From Streptomyces sp. NBC_00273 (GTDB lineage: Bacteria; Actinomycetota; Actinomycetes; Streptomycetales; Streptomycetaceae): a stretch of 64,000 nucleotides of DNA. This document shows positions 1-7,662 of this stretch, one piece after another (within the stretch, counting starts at the first letter, position 1; every line of letters starts with the position of its first letter). The notes under the pieces were generated by a model. The model searched no databases. It was not told the origin of the DNA and worked only from the letters and a program-made list of their open reading frames with translations. The stretch spans positions 3,596,001-3,660,000 of the forward strand of contig NZ_CP108067.1 in assembly GCF_036178145.1 (NCBI RefSeq). The letters run 5' to 3'. A program made the position numbers and the translations under genes.

Positions 1-1551
1 GTTGCTCGCGGCACCCGCCTTGTCGTTGGTGCCCGAGGCGCGGCCACCGCCGAAGGGCTGCTGGCCGACGACGGCGCCGGTGGACTTGTCGTTGATGTAG
101 AAGTTGCCCGCCGCGAAGCGGAGCTTCTCCATCGCGTCCGCGGCCGCGTACCGGTCCGCCGCGATGATCGAGCCGGTGAGGGCGTACGCCGAGACGGACT
201 CCATCTGGGCGAGCATCGCGTCGAAGTCGGAGTCCTCGTAGACGTGCACGGCGAGGATCGGGCCGAAGTACTCGGTCGTGAAGACCTCGTTCTCCGGGTC
301 GGTGCACGCGATGACGGTCGGGCGGACGAAGTAGCCCTCCGAGTCGTCGTAGCTGCCGCCGGCGATGATCTCGCAGGTCGGGTCGGCGATGGCGCGGTCG
401 ATCGCGGCCTTGTTCTTCGCGAAGGAACGCTCGTCGATGACGGCGCCGATGAAGTTGGTCAGGTCGCGGACGTCACCCATGGTGATGCCGTCGACCTCGG
501 CCGCGAAGGCCTCCTTGAAGCCGTCGTTCCAGATCGAGGCCGGAACGTAGGCGCGCGAGGACGCCGAGCACTTCTGGCCCTGGAACTCGAAGGAACCGCG
601 GGTCAGGGCGGTCTTCAGGACGGCGCGGTCCGCGGACGGGTGCGCGACGACGAAGTCCTTGCCACCGGTCTCGCCGACCAGGCGCGGGTAGGACTTGTAC
701 TTCTCGATGTTGTTGCCGACCGTCTTCCACAGGTACTGGAAGGTCTTGGTCGAGCCGGTGAAGTGGATGCCGGCCAGCTCGGGGTGGTTCAGGGCCACCT
801 CCGACACCGCGATGCCGTCGCCGGTCACCAGGTTGATGACGCCCTTGGGCAGGCCGGCCTCCTCCAGGAGCTCCATGAGGAGGATCGCGGAGTGGGTCTG
901 CGTGGGGGACGGCTTCCACAGGACCACGTTGCCCATCAGGGCGGGGGCGGTCGGCAGGTTGCCCGCGATGGCCGTGAAGTTGAACGGCGTGATCGCGTAG
1001 ACGAAGCCTTCGAGCGGGCGGTGGTCGCTGCGGTTCCACACGCCGGCGGAGTTCGCGACCGGCTGCTCGGCCAGGATCTGGCGGGCGAAGTGGACGTTGA
1101 AGCGCCAGAAGTCGACGAGCTCGCACGGGGTGTCGATCTCGGCCTGCTGAGCGGTCTTCGACTGGCCCAGCATGGTGGAGGCGGCGAGCTTCTCGCGCCA
1201 CGGACCGGACAGCAGCTCGGCGGCGCGCAGGATGATCGCGGCGCGGTCGTCGAAGGACATCGAGCGCCAGGCCGGGGCGGCGGCGAGGGCGGCGTCGATG
1301 GCCTCCTGCGCGTCGGCCTCGGTGGCGTTGGCGTAGGTGCCGAGCACCGACTTGTGGTCGTGCGGCTGGACCACGTCGAAGCGCTCGCCGCCGCCCATCC
1401 GCTTGACGCCGTTGATCGTCATCGGGAGGTCGATCGGGTTCTCGGACAGCTGCTTGAGCTGCGCTTCGAGCCGCGCGCGCTCCGGGGTGCCGGGGGCGTA
1501 CGAGTGGACCGGCTCGTTGACCGGCGCGGGGACCTGGGTCACAGCATCCAT
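1..1551 (-). CDS. pruA: 1-pyrroline-5-carboxylate dehydrogenase, 3' end cut by window edge
   Basis: Oxidises pyrroline-5-carboxylate/glutamate semialdehyde to glutamate with NAD+, the second step of proline catabolism. The minus-strand frame opens with ATG at 1551 (N-terminus MDAVTQVPAPVNEP) behind an AAGGAG site and stays open to base 1: 517 codons of a family that is usually about 540, so some 25 residues are missing. The aldehyde dehydrogenase Cys motif GQKCSASSR is present with Cys at about residue 328, and the C-terminal signature QPFGGGRASGTNDKAG is at the edge. It starts 32 bases after the proline dehydrogenase stop, so the two are surely cotranscribed. Identity is secure. Confidence 0.95.
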   Translation of the reverse strand, partial: MDAVTQVPAPVNEPVHSYAPGTPERARLEAQLKQLSENPIDLPMTINGVKRMGGGERFDVVQPHDHKSVLGTYANATEADAQEAIDAALAAAPAWRSMSFDDRAAIILRAAELLSGPWREKLAASTMLGQSKTAQQAEIDTPCELVDFWRFNVHFARQILAEQPVANSAGVWNRSDHRPLEGFVYAITPFNFTAIAGNLPTAPALMGNVVLWKPSPTQTHSAILLMELLEEAGLPKGVINLVTGDGIAVSEVALNHPELAGIHFTGSTKTFQYLWKTVGNNIEKYKSYPRLVGETGGKDFVVAHPSADRAVLKTALTRGSFEFQGQKCSASSRAYVPASIWNDGFKEAFAAEVDGITMGDVRDLTNFIGAVIDERSFAKNKAAIDRAIADPTCEIIAGGSYDDSEGYFVRPTVIACTDPENEVFTTEYFGPILAVHVYEDSDFDAMLAQMESVSAYALTGSIIAADRYAAADAMEKLRFAAGNFYINDKSTGAVVGQQPFGGGRASGTNDKAGAASN

Positions 1552-1583
1552 GGGGCTGGTAACTCCTTGAGCTAGTGGGGTGC

Positions 1584-2510
1584 CTAGTTCTTGGTGATCA
1601 TCGAGCGGAGGAAGAAGAGCAGGTTGGCCGGCTTCTCCGCGAGGCGGCGCATGAAGTAGCCGTACCAGTCCGTCCCGTACGCGGTGTAGACGCGCATCCG
1701 GTGGCCCTCGGCGGCGAGCCGCAGGTGCTCCTCGCTGCGGATGCCGTACAGCATCTGGAACTCGTACTCGTCCAGCTTGCGCCCGGCCGTGCGGGCGAGC
1801 TCCTGGCCGATGGCGATCAGGCGCGGGTCGTGCGACCCGATCATCGGGTAGCCCTCGCCGTCCATGAGGATCTTCAGGATCCGCACGTACGCCTTGTCGA
1901 TCTCCGCCTTGTCCAGGTAGGCGACCTCGGCGGGCTCCTTGTAGGCGCCCTTCACGATGCGGACGCGGCTGCCGGCGGCGGCCAGGCGGCGGGCGTCGGC
2001 CTCGGTGCGGAAGAGGTACGCCTGGATCACGCAGCCGGTCTGCGGGAAGTCCCGGCGCAGCTCCTCGTGGATGGCGAACATCGAGTCGAGGGTGGTGTGG
2101 TCCTCGGCGTCGAGCGTGACGGTGGTGCCGATGGCGGCCGCGGCCTCGACGACCGGGCGGACGTTGGCGAGCGCCAGCTCGTGGCCGCCCTCCAGGGCCT
2201 GGCCGAACATCGACAGCTTGACCGACATCTCGGCCTTCTCGCCGAGGCCGAGCTCCGCGAGGCGCTCGATGAGCAGGAGGTAGGCGTCCCGGGCGGCGTA
2301 GGACTGCTCGACCTCGGTGATGTCCTCGCCGACGACGTCGAGGGTGACCTCCAGGCCGCTCCGCGTGAGCTCCTCGACGATCGGGATGACCTGGTCGACG
2401 GTCTCGCCGGGGATGAACCGATTCACCACGGGCTTGGTCACCGGGGCGGCGGAGACGATGCGACGCATCTTGTCGCTGCGCGAAGCGGCGAGGATCACGG
2501 GACCCAGCAC
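1584..2510 (-). CDS. Proline dehydrogenase (FAD-dependent, monofunctional)
   Basis: Oxidises L-proline to pyrroline-5-carboxylate, passing electrons to FAD and the quinone pool. The GTG start at 2510 has a strong GGAGGT six bases upstream and gives 308 aa, the usual size for actinobacterial single-domain enzymes; the frame is open further upstream, but that part reads as non-coding. Conserved blocks are visible: RIVKGAYKEPAEVAYLDK in the middle, EYEFQMLYGIR, and the C-terminal YGTDWYGYFMRRL that contacts proline. First gene of the operon with pruA; the divergent PucR-type gene is the obvious candidate regulator. In E. coli the two activities are fused as PutA; here they are separate proteins. 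Confidence 0.94.
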   Translation of the reverse strand: MLGPVILAASRSDKMRRIVSAAPVTKPVVNRFIPGETVDQVIPIVEELTRSGLEVTLDVVGEDITEVEQSYAARDAYLLLIERLAELGLGEKAEMSVKLSMFGQALEGGHELALANVRPVVEAAAAIGTTVTLDAEDHTTLDSMFAIHEELRRDFPQTGCVIQAYLFRTEADARRLAAAGSRVRIVKGAYKEPAEVAYLDKAEIDKAYVRILKILMDGEGYPMIGSHDPRLIAIGQELARTAGRKLDEYEFQMLYGIRSEEHLRLAAEGHRMRVYTAYGTDWYGYFMRRLAEKPANLLFFLRSMITKN

Positions 2511-2670
2511 GGGGGCACCTCCAACGGGTGGCAGAAGAAATGCGCAAGTAAAACCACCGTGAAACCTAAGGATCGCTTTGATCCTCTGCCATCGACAGCT
2601 GTCACGCATCCGTGTCCCGGATCTCATACATCTGTCTGAAGGGTCCGCGCCGGGGTGGGAGAATGGCCGC
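2511..2670. promoter_or_regulatory. Divergent promoter region, proline dehydrogenase / PucR-type regulator
   Basis: The 160 bases between the two divergent starts hold two inverted repeats: AGGATC-GCTTT-GATCCT at 2569-2585 and the perfect palindrome GACAGCTGTC at 2594-2603. Either could be the operator for the adjacent regulator. This is inferred from position and symmetry only; no -10/-35 pair is clear. Confidence 0.45.
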
Positions 2671-3966
2671 GTGAAGGGCGATTACCAGGACCTGGTGGAC
2701 GAGATCTCCGCGCTGCTCGGCGCCCCGGCGACCCTGGAGAACCGGGACTTCCGGCTGATCGCCTTCGGCGCCCACGACAGCGACGACGATCTGGCCATGG
2801 ACCCGGTACGGACCCGCTCGATCCTGACGCGGCAGTCGACGGCGGACGTCCGGTCCTGGTTCGAGGGCTTCGGCATCGCCCGCGCCACCGGGCCGGTCCG
2901 GATCCCGGCGGCGCCCGACGCCGGGGTGTTCCGCGGGCGGATCTGCCTGCCCGTGCGGTACCGGGGCATCGTGCAGGGCTACGTATGGCTGCTGGACCAG
3001 GAGCCCGGCAAGCCCGGGCCGGAGCCGGCGGCGCTGGACGCGGCCATGGAGGTGGCCCAGCGCATCGGGGTGCTGCTCGCCGAGGAGGCGAAGGCCGGGG
3101 CCGACCTGTCGCGGGAGTTCCTGGCGGTGCTCACGGCCGGCCCGGGCTGGCCGCAGGACATGGCGGTGGCCGCGCTGCGGGCAGCCCTCGGGCCGGGCGG
3201 GGACGGGCTGCACGCGGCGGTCTGCGTGGCGCCTTGGCCCGGGGAGGCCCCGGCATCGGTACCGGGCGCGGCGGCGGTGTGCGTCGTACCGCGGCGGGGC
3301 GGAGGCGAGCCGGGCGGCGCCTTCGGGCCCGGTGCAGCAGCGGGGCCGGGGTCGGAGCCCGCGGGCGATCCGGCGCTGGCGGTACTGCTCCGGCTGCGCT
3401 CGACGGACGCACTGGCTCCGGCCCTGGCGGCGGTGGCCCGGCTGCTGCCGCGCACGGCGGAGGCGACGGGAACGGGCGGGAGGGCCGCCGGCGGAACGGG
3501 CGCGGGCGGGACGGGCGGGGGCGTCGGGGCCACGACCACCGCCGTCGCCCGCGGGGTGACCGCCGGCGTCGCCGACCCCGTACGGGGCCTCGCGGACCTG
3601 CCCGCCGCCTGGGAGCAGGCCGTCGCCGCCGCCCGGGCGGCCGCGGCCCAGCCCCGCTTCGGGCCGGTCGCCCAGTGGTCGGCGATCGGCCCGTACCGGC
3701 TGCTGGCGGCGCTCGCCGCCGATCCGGTGGACGACCCCGCGGCCCGCACCCTGCTGACCCCGGCCAACCGCGAACTCGCCCGCACCGCCGAGGTCTTCCT
3801 GGACTGTGCGGGCCAGGCGGGCCGCGCGGCGGCCGCCCTGGGCATCCACCGCCAGACGCTCTACTACCGTCTGGCCCGGGTGGAGCAGCTGACCGGCCTC
3901 GACCTGGACGAGGGCGAGGACCGTCTGCTGCTCCACATGGCCCTCAAGGCCTCCCGCCTGGCCTGA
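2671..3966 (+). CDS. PucR/CdaR-family transcriptional regulator, probable proline-utilisation activator
   Basis: A 431-aa cytoplasmic protein whose last 50 residues form the PucR-type helix-turn-helix ([28 protein letters not shown]). The N-terminal two thirds carries a GAF-like sensory part and a long Gly/Ala-rich stretch (about residues 215-320) that is probably a linker. The GTG start at 2671 follows GGTGGGAGA. It is divergent from the proline catabolic operon. Regulators of this family at this position activate proline dehydrogenase genes in actinobacteria; the role here is inferred from placement. Confidence 0.85.
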   Translation: MKGDYQDLVDEISALLGAPATLENRDFRLIAFGAHDSDDDLAMDPVRTRSILTRQSTADVRSWFEGFGIARATGPVRIPAAPDAGVFRGRICLPVRYRGIVQGYVWLLDQEPGKPGPEPAALDAAMEVAQRIGVLLAEEAKAGADLSREFLAVLTAGPGWPQDMAVAALRAALGPGGDGLHAAVCVAPWPGEAPASVPGAAAVCVVPRRGGGEPGGAFGPGAAAGPGSEPAGDPALAVLLRLRSTDALAPALAAVARLLPRTAEATGTGGRAAGGTGAGGTGGGVGATTTAVARGVTAGVADPVRGLADLPAAWEQAVAAARAAAAQPRFGPVAQWSAIGPYRLLAALAADPVDDPAARTLLTPANRELARTAEVFLDCAGQAGRAAAALGIHRQTLYYRLARVEQLTGLDLDEGEDRLLLHMALKASRLA

Positions 3967-3981
3967 GCGCCGACCCTTCGA

Positions 3982-4242
3982 TCAGGTGCGGATCGCCGCG
4001 CGCTCGAACCACACGGTGAGCAGGGTCGGCACCAGCGCCACCCAGAACAGCACCTGCGGGACGATCCGTTCGGACCACGGCACGGTCACGATGACCACGG
4101 CGGTGAGCGTGCACCACGCCGCCTGCCCGACGACCAGCCGCGCCCAGCCGAGCCGCCGGAGCAGCGACCACAGGCTCATCCGGACTCCGCTGCGCATCGC
4201 CCGGTAGCGGCGCCAGGCACCGAAGCCCCAGACGGCGGCCAT
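3982..4242 (-). CDS. Small membrane protein, probably frameshifted at its start
   Basis: 86-aa frame from ATG 4242 with a basic N-terminus (WRRYRAM) and two or three hydrophobic helices (LVVGQAAWCTLTAVVIVTVPW and VLFWVALVPTLLTVWF). No family is recognised. A second short frame opens with ATG at 4310 (MPDDTPGTPDAP...) and ends in a TGA that overlaps ATG 4242. One extra base near 4245 would join them into a single protein of about 110 aa. Either translation is coupled through TGATG, or there is a one-base deletion (real or a sequencing error). Convergent with the PucR gene, 15 bases away. Confidence 0.55.
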   Translation of the reverse strand: MAAVWGFGAWRRYRAMRSGVRMSLWSLLRRLGWARLVVGQAAWCTLTAVVIVTVPWSERIVPQVLFWVALVPTLLTVWFERAAIRT

Positions 4243-4443
4243 CAGGACGAGCGCTCGGGGCGGCCGGAGGTGGCGGGGGCGTCTGGAGTGCCGGGGGTGT
4301 CGTCGGGCATGGCGCCACCCTACGAACCCGCCGCGCGACCGCGTCAACCAGGTTCCGCCCGGCCGGGATCGCTCCTTCGCGGACGGCCCGGGCCGGGGTC
4401 GCCGGCGATCGGGCCGGTGTCCCGACCGCGCGGTGACCGGCCG

Positions 4444-4689
4444 TCAGCCGCCCCTCCCCTGTTCCAGGGCCCGGCCCGTGACCGCGTCGAGGACGATCCG
4501 GTCGCCCGCCGGCCGGCTCAGCGCGACCTCGACGGTCAGCGTGTGGAGCATCGCGTCGCAGCCCGCGCCCGGTTCCGGGGCGGCGCCGGGCAGGATCCGG
4601 CCCGACAGCACCACCGTGCCGGCGCCCTCCAGGACGTCCACGGCCACGCCGCCGTCGGTGTCTTCAAGGGGCGGGACCGGTGGTGTCAC
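4444..4689 (-). pseudogene. C-terminal remnant in frame with the upstream lipoprotein gene
   Basis: 81 codons from GTG 4689 to 4444, in the same frame as the lipoprotein gene and separated from it only by TGA GAG GCG. It contains AVDVLEGAGTVVLSG and RPAGDRIVLDAVTGRAL. From memory, related Streptomyces lipoproteins end with a segment like this in one continuous chain. It has no plausible signal or ribosome-binding site of its own, so it is most likely the detached C-terminus of a broken gene. A separate small gene started by stop-coupled reinitiation cannot be excluded. Confidence 0.55.
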
Positions 4690-4695
4690 CGCCTC

Positions 4696-5265
4696 TCACG
4701 GGTCGACGGCGATCCGGGCGAGCGGGGTGTCGTACCCCTCCACGGTGAACAGCCATGCGGGCACCCGCGCCGGGCCGCGGCCGGTGCGCACGGCGGTGTC
4801 GCCGAAGCGGACTCCCGTGACCGGCAGCGCGTGCTCGCGGTCGCGGTCGGGGCCGCGGTCGATCTCCCCGTACGCCTGCGCCGCCGTCCGCAGCGGCAGG
4901 GTGAGCGTGCTGCCGTCGGGCCGGTGGATCGGGGCGGCCGGGGGCGGCGCGTCGGGCAGTGCGGCGCGCAGGAGGAAGTTCCCTTCCGCGTAGGCGCCTT
5001 TGTCCCCTCCGGAGTGGAAGCCGCCCGGCGGCTGCCAGTCCTGGGGATCCGGCGGGTGGTAGCCCGCATGCCACTGCCGCAGGGCCGCCGAGCCCTCCCA
5101 GGCGGCGGCCACCTGCTCCATGCGTGCGCGGCCGTCCGGCCGGGGACGGGGCGGGGCGCCCGGCGCCGCCCCGGGCTGCGGCGCGCCGCAGCCGGCCGTC
5201 AGGGCCACCGCCGTCAGGCCGCACAGCACGGCACCCGCCCGCATGCCCGTCCTCGCTCGCGCCAC
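4696..5265 (-). CDS. Lipoprotein of unknown function, ended early by an in-frame TGA
   Basis: 189 aa from GTG 5265, which has GAGGGGAG six bases upstream; ATG 5244 is an alternative start. A type II signal peptide is clear, with lipobox LTAGC and lipidated Cys at residue 26, followed by a Pro-rich linker, so the protein should sit on the outer face of the membrane. The body (YHPPDPQDWQPPGGFHSGGDKGAYAEG... AWLFTVEGYDTPLARIAVDP) is recognised as a conserved Streptomyces lipoprotein type with no assigned function. The frame stops at VDP-TGA and continues immediately below in the same frame, suggesting a nonsense mutation or natural readthrough. Confidence 0.7.
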   Translation of the reverse strand: MARARTGMRAGAVLCGLTAVALTAGCGAPQPGAAPGAPPRPRPDGRARMEQVAAAWEGSAALRQWHAGYHPPDPQDWQPPGGFHSGGDKGAYAEGNFLLRAALPDAPPPAAPIHRPDGSTLTLPLRTAAQAYGEIDRGPDRDREHALPVTGVRFGDTAVRTGRGPARVPAWLFTVEGYDTPLARIAVDP

Positions 5266-5335
5266 GGCTGCTCCCCTCGCTCGAGGCCGGTTCGGGGGTG
5301 GGACGGGGCGCGCCCGGCGGTGGTTCCGGCTCCGG

Positions 5336-5914
5336 TCAGCCCTGGGGCCGGGTCATCGCTTCGGCCGCCCGGCGCATGCCTTCGGTGAACTCCTCGGCGG
5401 TCGCGGCCGACTCCGGGTCGAAGAGCCACTGGATCATCAGGCCGTTCAGCAGGGCCTGGTAGAAGCCGCCCAGCGTCCGTACGTCCCGCTCGTCGAGCTG
5501 GTCCTCCGGGGTCCCCGTGAGTATCGAGATCAGTCCCCGGCGCCCCTCGGCCTGCGAGGCCGCGAGGATGGTCCTCAACTCCGGCCGCTGGCCCCGGCCG
5601 AGCGCCACCTCCAGGCTGGCCGCCCAGATCGGGCCCGACTTCTCGTGCTGCTCCAGCACGCCCTCCCACAGGGAGCGGAAGCGCTCCAGCGATCCGTCCG
5701 CGCCGTCGAGTCCGTTCTGGAACACCGCGCCCCACTCCTCCATCAGGCCGATGAAGGCCTGGGCGAGGAGGGCGTCCTTCGAACCGTAGTGGTAGCCGAT
5801 GGAGGCCAGGTTGGTCCCCGAGGCGCTGACGATGTCGCGCGCGGTCGTGCGCACGAACCCCTTCTCGGCCAGGCACTTCTTGGCGCCTTCGAGCAGATCT
5901 TCACGATGTCCCAT
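5336..5914 (-). CDS. TetR-family transcriptional repressor
   Basis: 192 aa from ATG 5914 (MGHREDLLEGAKKCL); an open GTG-type extension to 5935 is unlikely. The N-terminal helix-turn-helix is typical (GFVRTTARDIVSASGTNLASIGYHYGSKDALL, about residues 20-55); the C-terminal ligand domain is all helical. Divergent from the MFS exporter 90 bases away with a palindrome between them, the standard arrangement in which a TetR repressor is released by the pump's substrate. Inducer unknown. Confidence 0.9.
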   Translation of the reverse strand: MGHREDLLEGAKKCLAEKGFVRTTARDIVSASGTNLASIGYHYGSKDALLAQAFIGLMEEWGAVFQNGLDGADGSLERFRSLWEGVLEQHEKSGPIWAASLEVALGRGQRPELRTILAASQAEGRRGLISILTGTPEDQLDERDVRTLGGFYQALLNGLMIQWLFDPESAATAEEFTEGMRRAAEAMTRPQG

Positions 5915-5943
5915 GGCCACACGGTAGCAAGACAAGCGTCCCA

Positions 5944-5966
5944 GACAACAGTTCTAGACGACTGTC
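5944..5966. promoter_or_regulatory. Operator-like imperfect palindrome between TetR gene and MFS gene
   Basis: A 23-base imperfect palindrome centred on CTAGA with arms GACAAC and GACTGTC lies midway between the divergent starts. Direct repeats of AGACAAGCGT at 5930-5939 and 5969-5978 flank it. Size and position fit a TetR operator that would repress both genes. Confidence 0.55.
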
Positions 5967-6003
5967 ATAGACAAGCGTTTAAGACGTATGTACATTCCTG
6001 CTC

Positions 6004-7572
6004 ATGACAACTCCCGCTGCCACAGCGCGACGTGCCGGCCGCCGCGAATGGACCGCCTTCACCGTCCTCCTGCTGCCCCTGCTCCTGGTCTCGATGGACG
6101 TCTCCGTCCTCTACTTCGCCATCCCGGCCATCACCGAGCAGCTCGACCCGAGCTCCACCCAGCAGCTCTGGATCTTCGACAGCTACGCCTTCGCCCTCTC
6201 CGGCCTGCTGATCACGATGGGCTCGCTCGGCGACCGGATCGGCCGCCGCAAACTGCTGCTGATCGGCGCGACCGCCTTCGGCCTCGCCTCGATCGGGGCC
6301 GGCTGCGCCACCAGCGCCGAGATGCTCATCGCGGCCCGCATCCTGCTCGGCATCGGCGGCGCGACCCTGATGCCCTCCACGCTGGCCCTCGTACGGAACC
6401 TCTTCCAGGACGACAAGCAGCGCGGACAGGCCATCGCCATCTGGTCCGGGGCCATGACCGGTGGCATCGCCCTCGGCTCGGTGCTCAGCGGGGTGATGCT
6501 GAACCACTTCTACTGGGGCTCCGTCTTCCTCATCAACGTGCCCGCCATGCTGCTCCTGCTGCTCCTGGTCCCGGTCCTGGTCCCGGAGTTCAAGGACCCG
6601 AACCCCGGTCGCTTCGACCTGCTGAGCGTCCCGCTCTCCACGGCCGCCGTGCTGCCGGTCGTCTACGGGCTCAAGGAGATCGCCGCCGAGGGCTTCGAAC
6701 CCCTCTACCTGGGTTGCCTCGCCCTCGGCCTGGCCTTCGGATACGTCTTCGTCCGCCGCCAGCGCACCCGTGACGACGCCATGGTGAGCCGGGCCCTGTT
6801 CCGGGGCCGCGGTTTCGGGGCGGGCATCGCTCTGAACACCATCGCCGCCTTCGCCATGATGGGTTCGGCCTACTTCACCACCCAGTACCTCCAGTCGGTG
6901 CTCGGGATGGGCACCCTGGAAGCCGCCCTGTGGAGCCTGGCCCCCTCGGTCGTCATCGGCGCCGCGGCTCCGGTCTCCGCCGCACTGGCCCAGAAGGTGG
7001 ACCGGGCCTACGTCATCGCCGGCGGGTTCGTCCTCGCCGCCGCCGGGTTCGTCCTGATCGGCCTGGTGGACACCGACTCCCTGTGGCTGATCCTCACCGG
7101 CGCCGGGGTACTGGCCTCGGGCATCGTCACCGTGCTGTCCCTGGTGTCCGACATGGCGCTCGCTTCGGCCCCCGCGGAGAAGGCCGGTTCCGCCGCCTCC
7201 CTGCTGGAGACCGGGACGGAGTTCGGCGGCGCCCTGGGCATGGCGCTCCTCGGCAGCCTGGGCACCGCGGTCTACCGCAGCGACCTGGCCGGTGCCGAGC
7301 CCGCGGTACGGGAGACCCTGGGCGGGGCCGTCGCCACCGCCCACCACATCGGCGGGGCGGCCGGGGAGCAGGTGCTGGCGCTGGCCCGGGAGGCCTTCGT
7401 CCACGGAATGCAGTACGCGGCCTGGGGCGGTACGGCGCTGCTGCTCGGGGCGGCCGTGCTCGCCGCGGCCCTGCTCCGCGGGATCGAAGCACCCGCCCCG
7501 CCCGCGGCGGAGCCCGCGGCCGAGCCCGCGGCCGAGCCCGCAGTCCGCGTCCACGAGGCGGCGCACCACTGA
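6004..7572 (+). CDS. MFS drug:H+ antiporter, DHA2 family (14 TM)
   Basis: 522-aa inner-membrane exporter. The first helix ends in LLVSMDVSVLYFAIPAI and is followed by GSLGDRIGRRKLLLIGA, the MFS motif A between helices 2 and 3; the alternating hydrophobic segments fit the 14-helix QacA/DHA2 class. The C-terminus is an Ala/Pro/Glu repeat tail (PAAEPAAEPAAEPAV). Likely exports a cationic or amphiphilic toxic compound using the proton gradient, under control of the divergent TetR gene. Substrate cannot be deduced. ATG 6004 is the start. Confidence 0.9.
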   Translation: MTTPAATARRAGRREWTAFTVLLLPLLLVSMDVSVLYFAIPAITEQLDPSSTQQLWIFDSYAFALSGLLITMGSLGDRIGRRKLLLIGATAFGLASIGAGCATSAEMLIAARILLGIGGATLMPSTLALVRNLFQDDKQRGQAIAIWSGAMTGGIALGSVLSGVMLNHFYWGSVFLINVPAMLLLLLLVPVLVPEFKDPNPGRFDLLSVPLSTAAVLPVVYGLKEIAAEGFEPLYLGCLALGLAFGYVFVRRQRTRDDAMVSRALFRGRGFGAGIALNTIAAFAMMGSAYFTTQYLQSVLGMGTLEAALWSLAPSVVIGAAAPVSAALAQKVDRAYVIAGGFVLAAAGFVLIGLVDTDSLWLILTGAGVLASGIVTVLSLVSDMALASAPAEKAGSAASLLETGTEFGGALGMALLGSLGTAVYRSDLAGAEPAVRETLGGAVATAHHIGGAAGEQVLALAREAFVHGMQYAAWGGTALLLGAAVLAAALLRGIEAPAPPAAEPAAEPAAEPAVRVHEAAHH

Positions 7573-7605
7573 TCCGCTCGCCGCGGCACGCGGCCGGCGG
7601 AACGC

Positions 7606-7639
7606 GGAAGGGCCCGGGGGGCGTCCCCCGGGCCCTTCC
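7606..7639. terminator. Bidirectional terminator between MFS gene and serA
   Basis: Perfect 15-bp stem (7606-7620 with 7625-7639) with loop GCGT, lying 34 bases after the MFS stop and 24 bases after the serA stop on the other strand. Confidence 0.85.
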
Positions 7640-7662
7640 TTCACGTCGTCACCCTGACGGGC

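Noticed and set aside
4385..4443. Extra gene between the small membrane gene and the split lipoprotein
   Set aside because: Too short, with no start and ribosome site; it appears to be plain intergenic sequence.
5965..7644. 559-codon minus-strand frame opposite the MFS gene
   Set aside because: Gln/Gly/Asp/Glu-rich antisense translation of a membrane protein gene; no motif.
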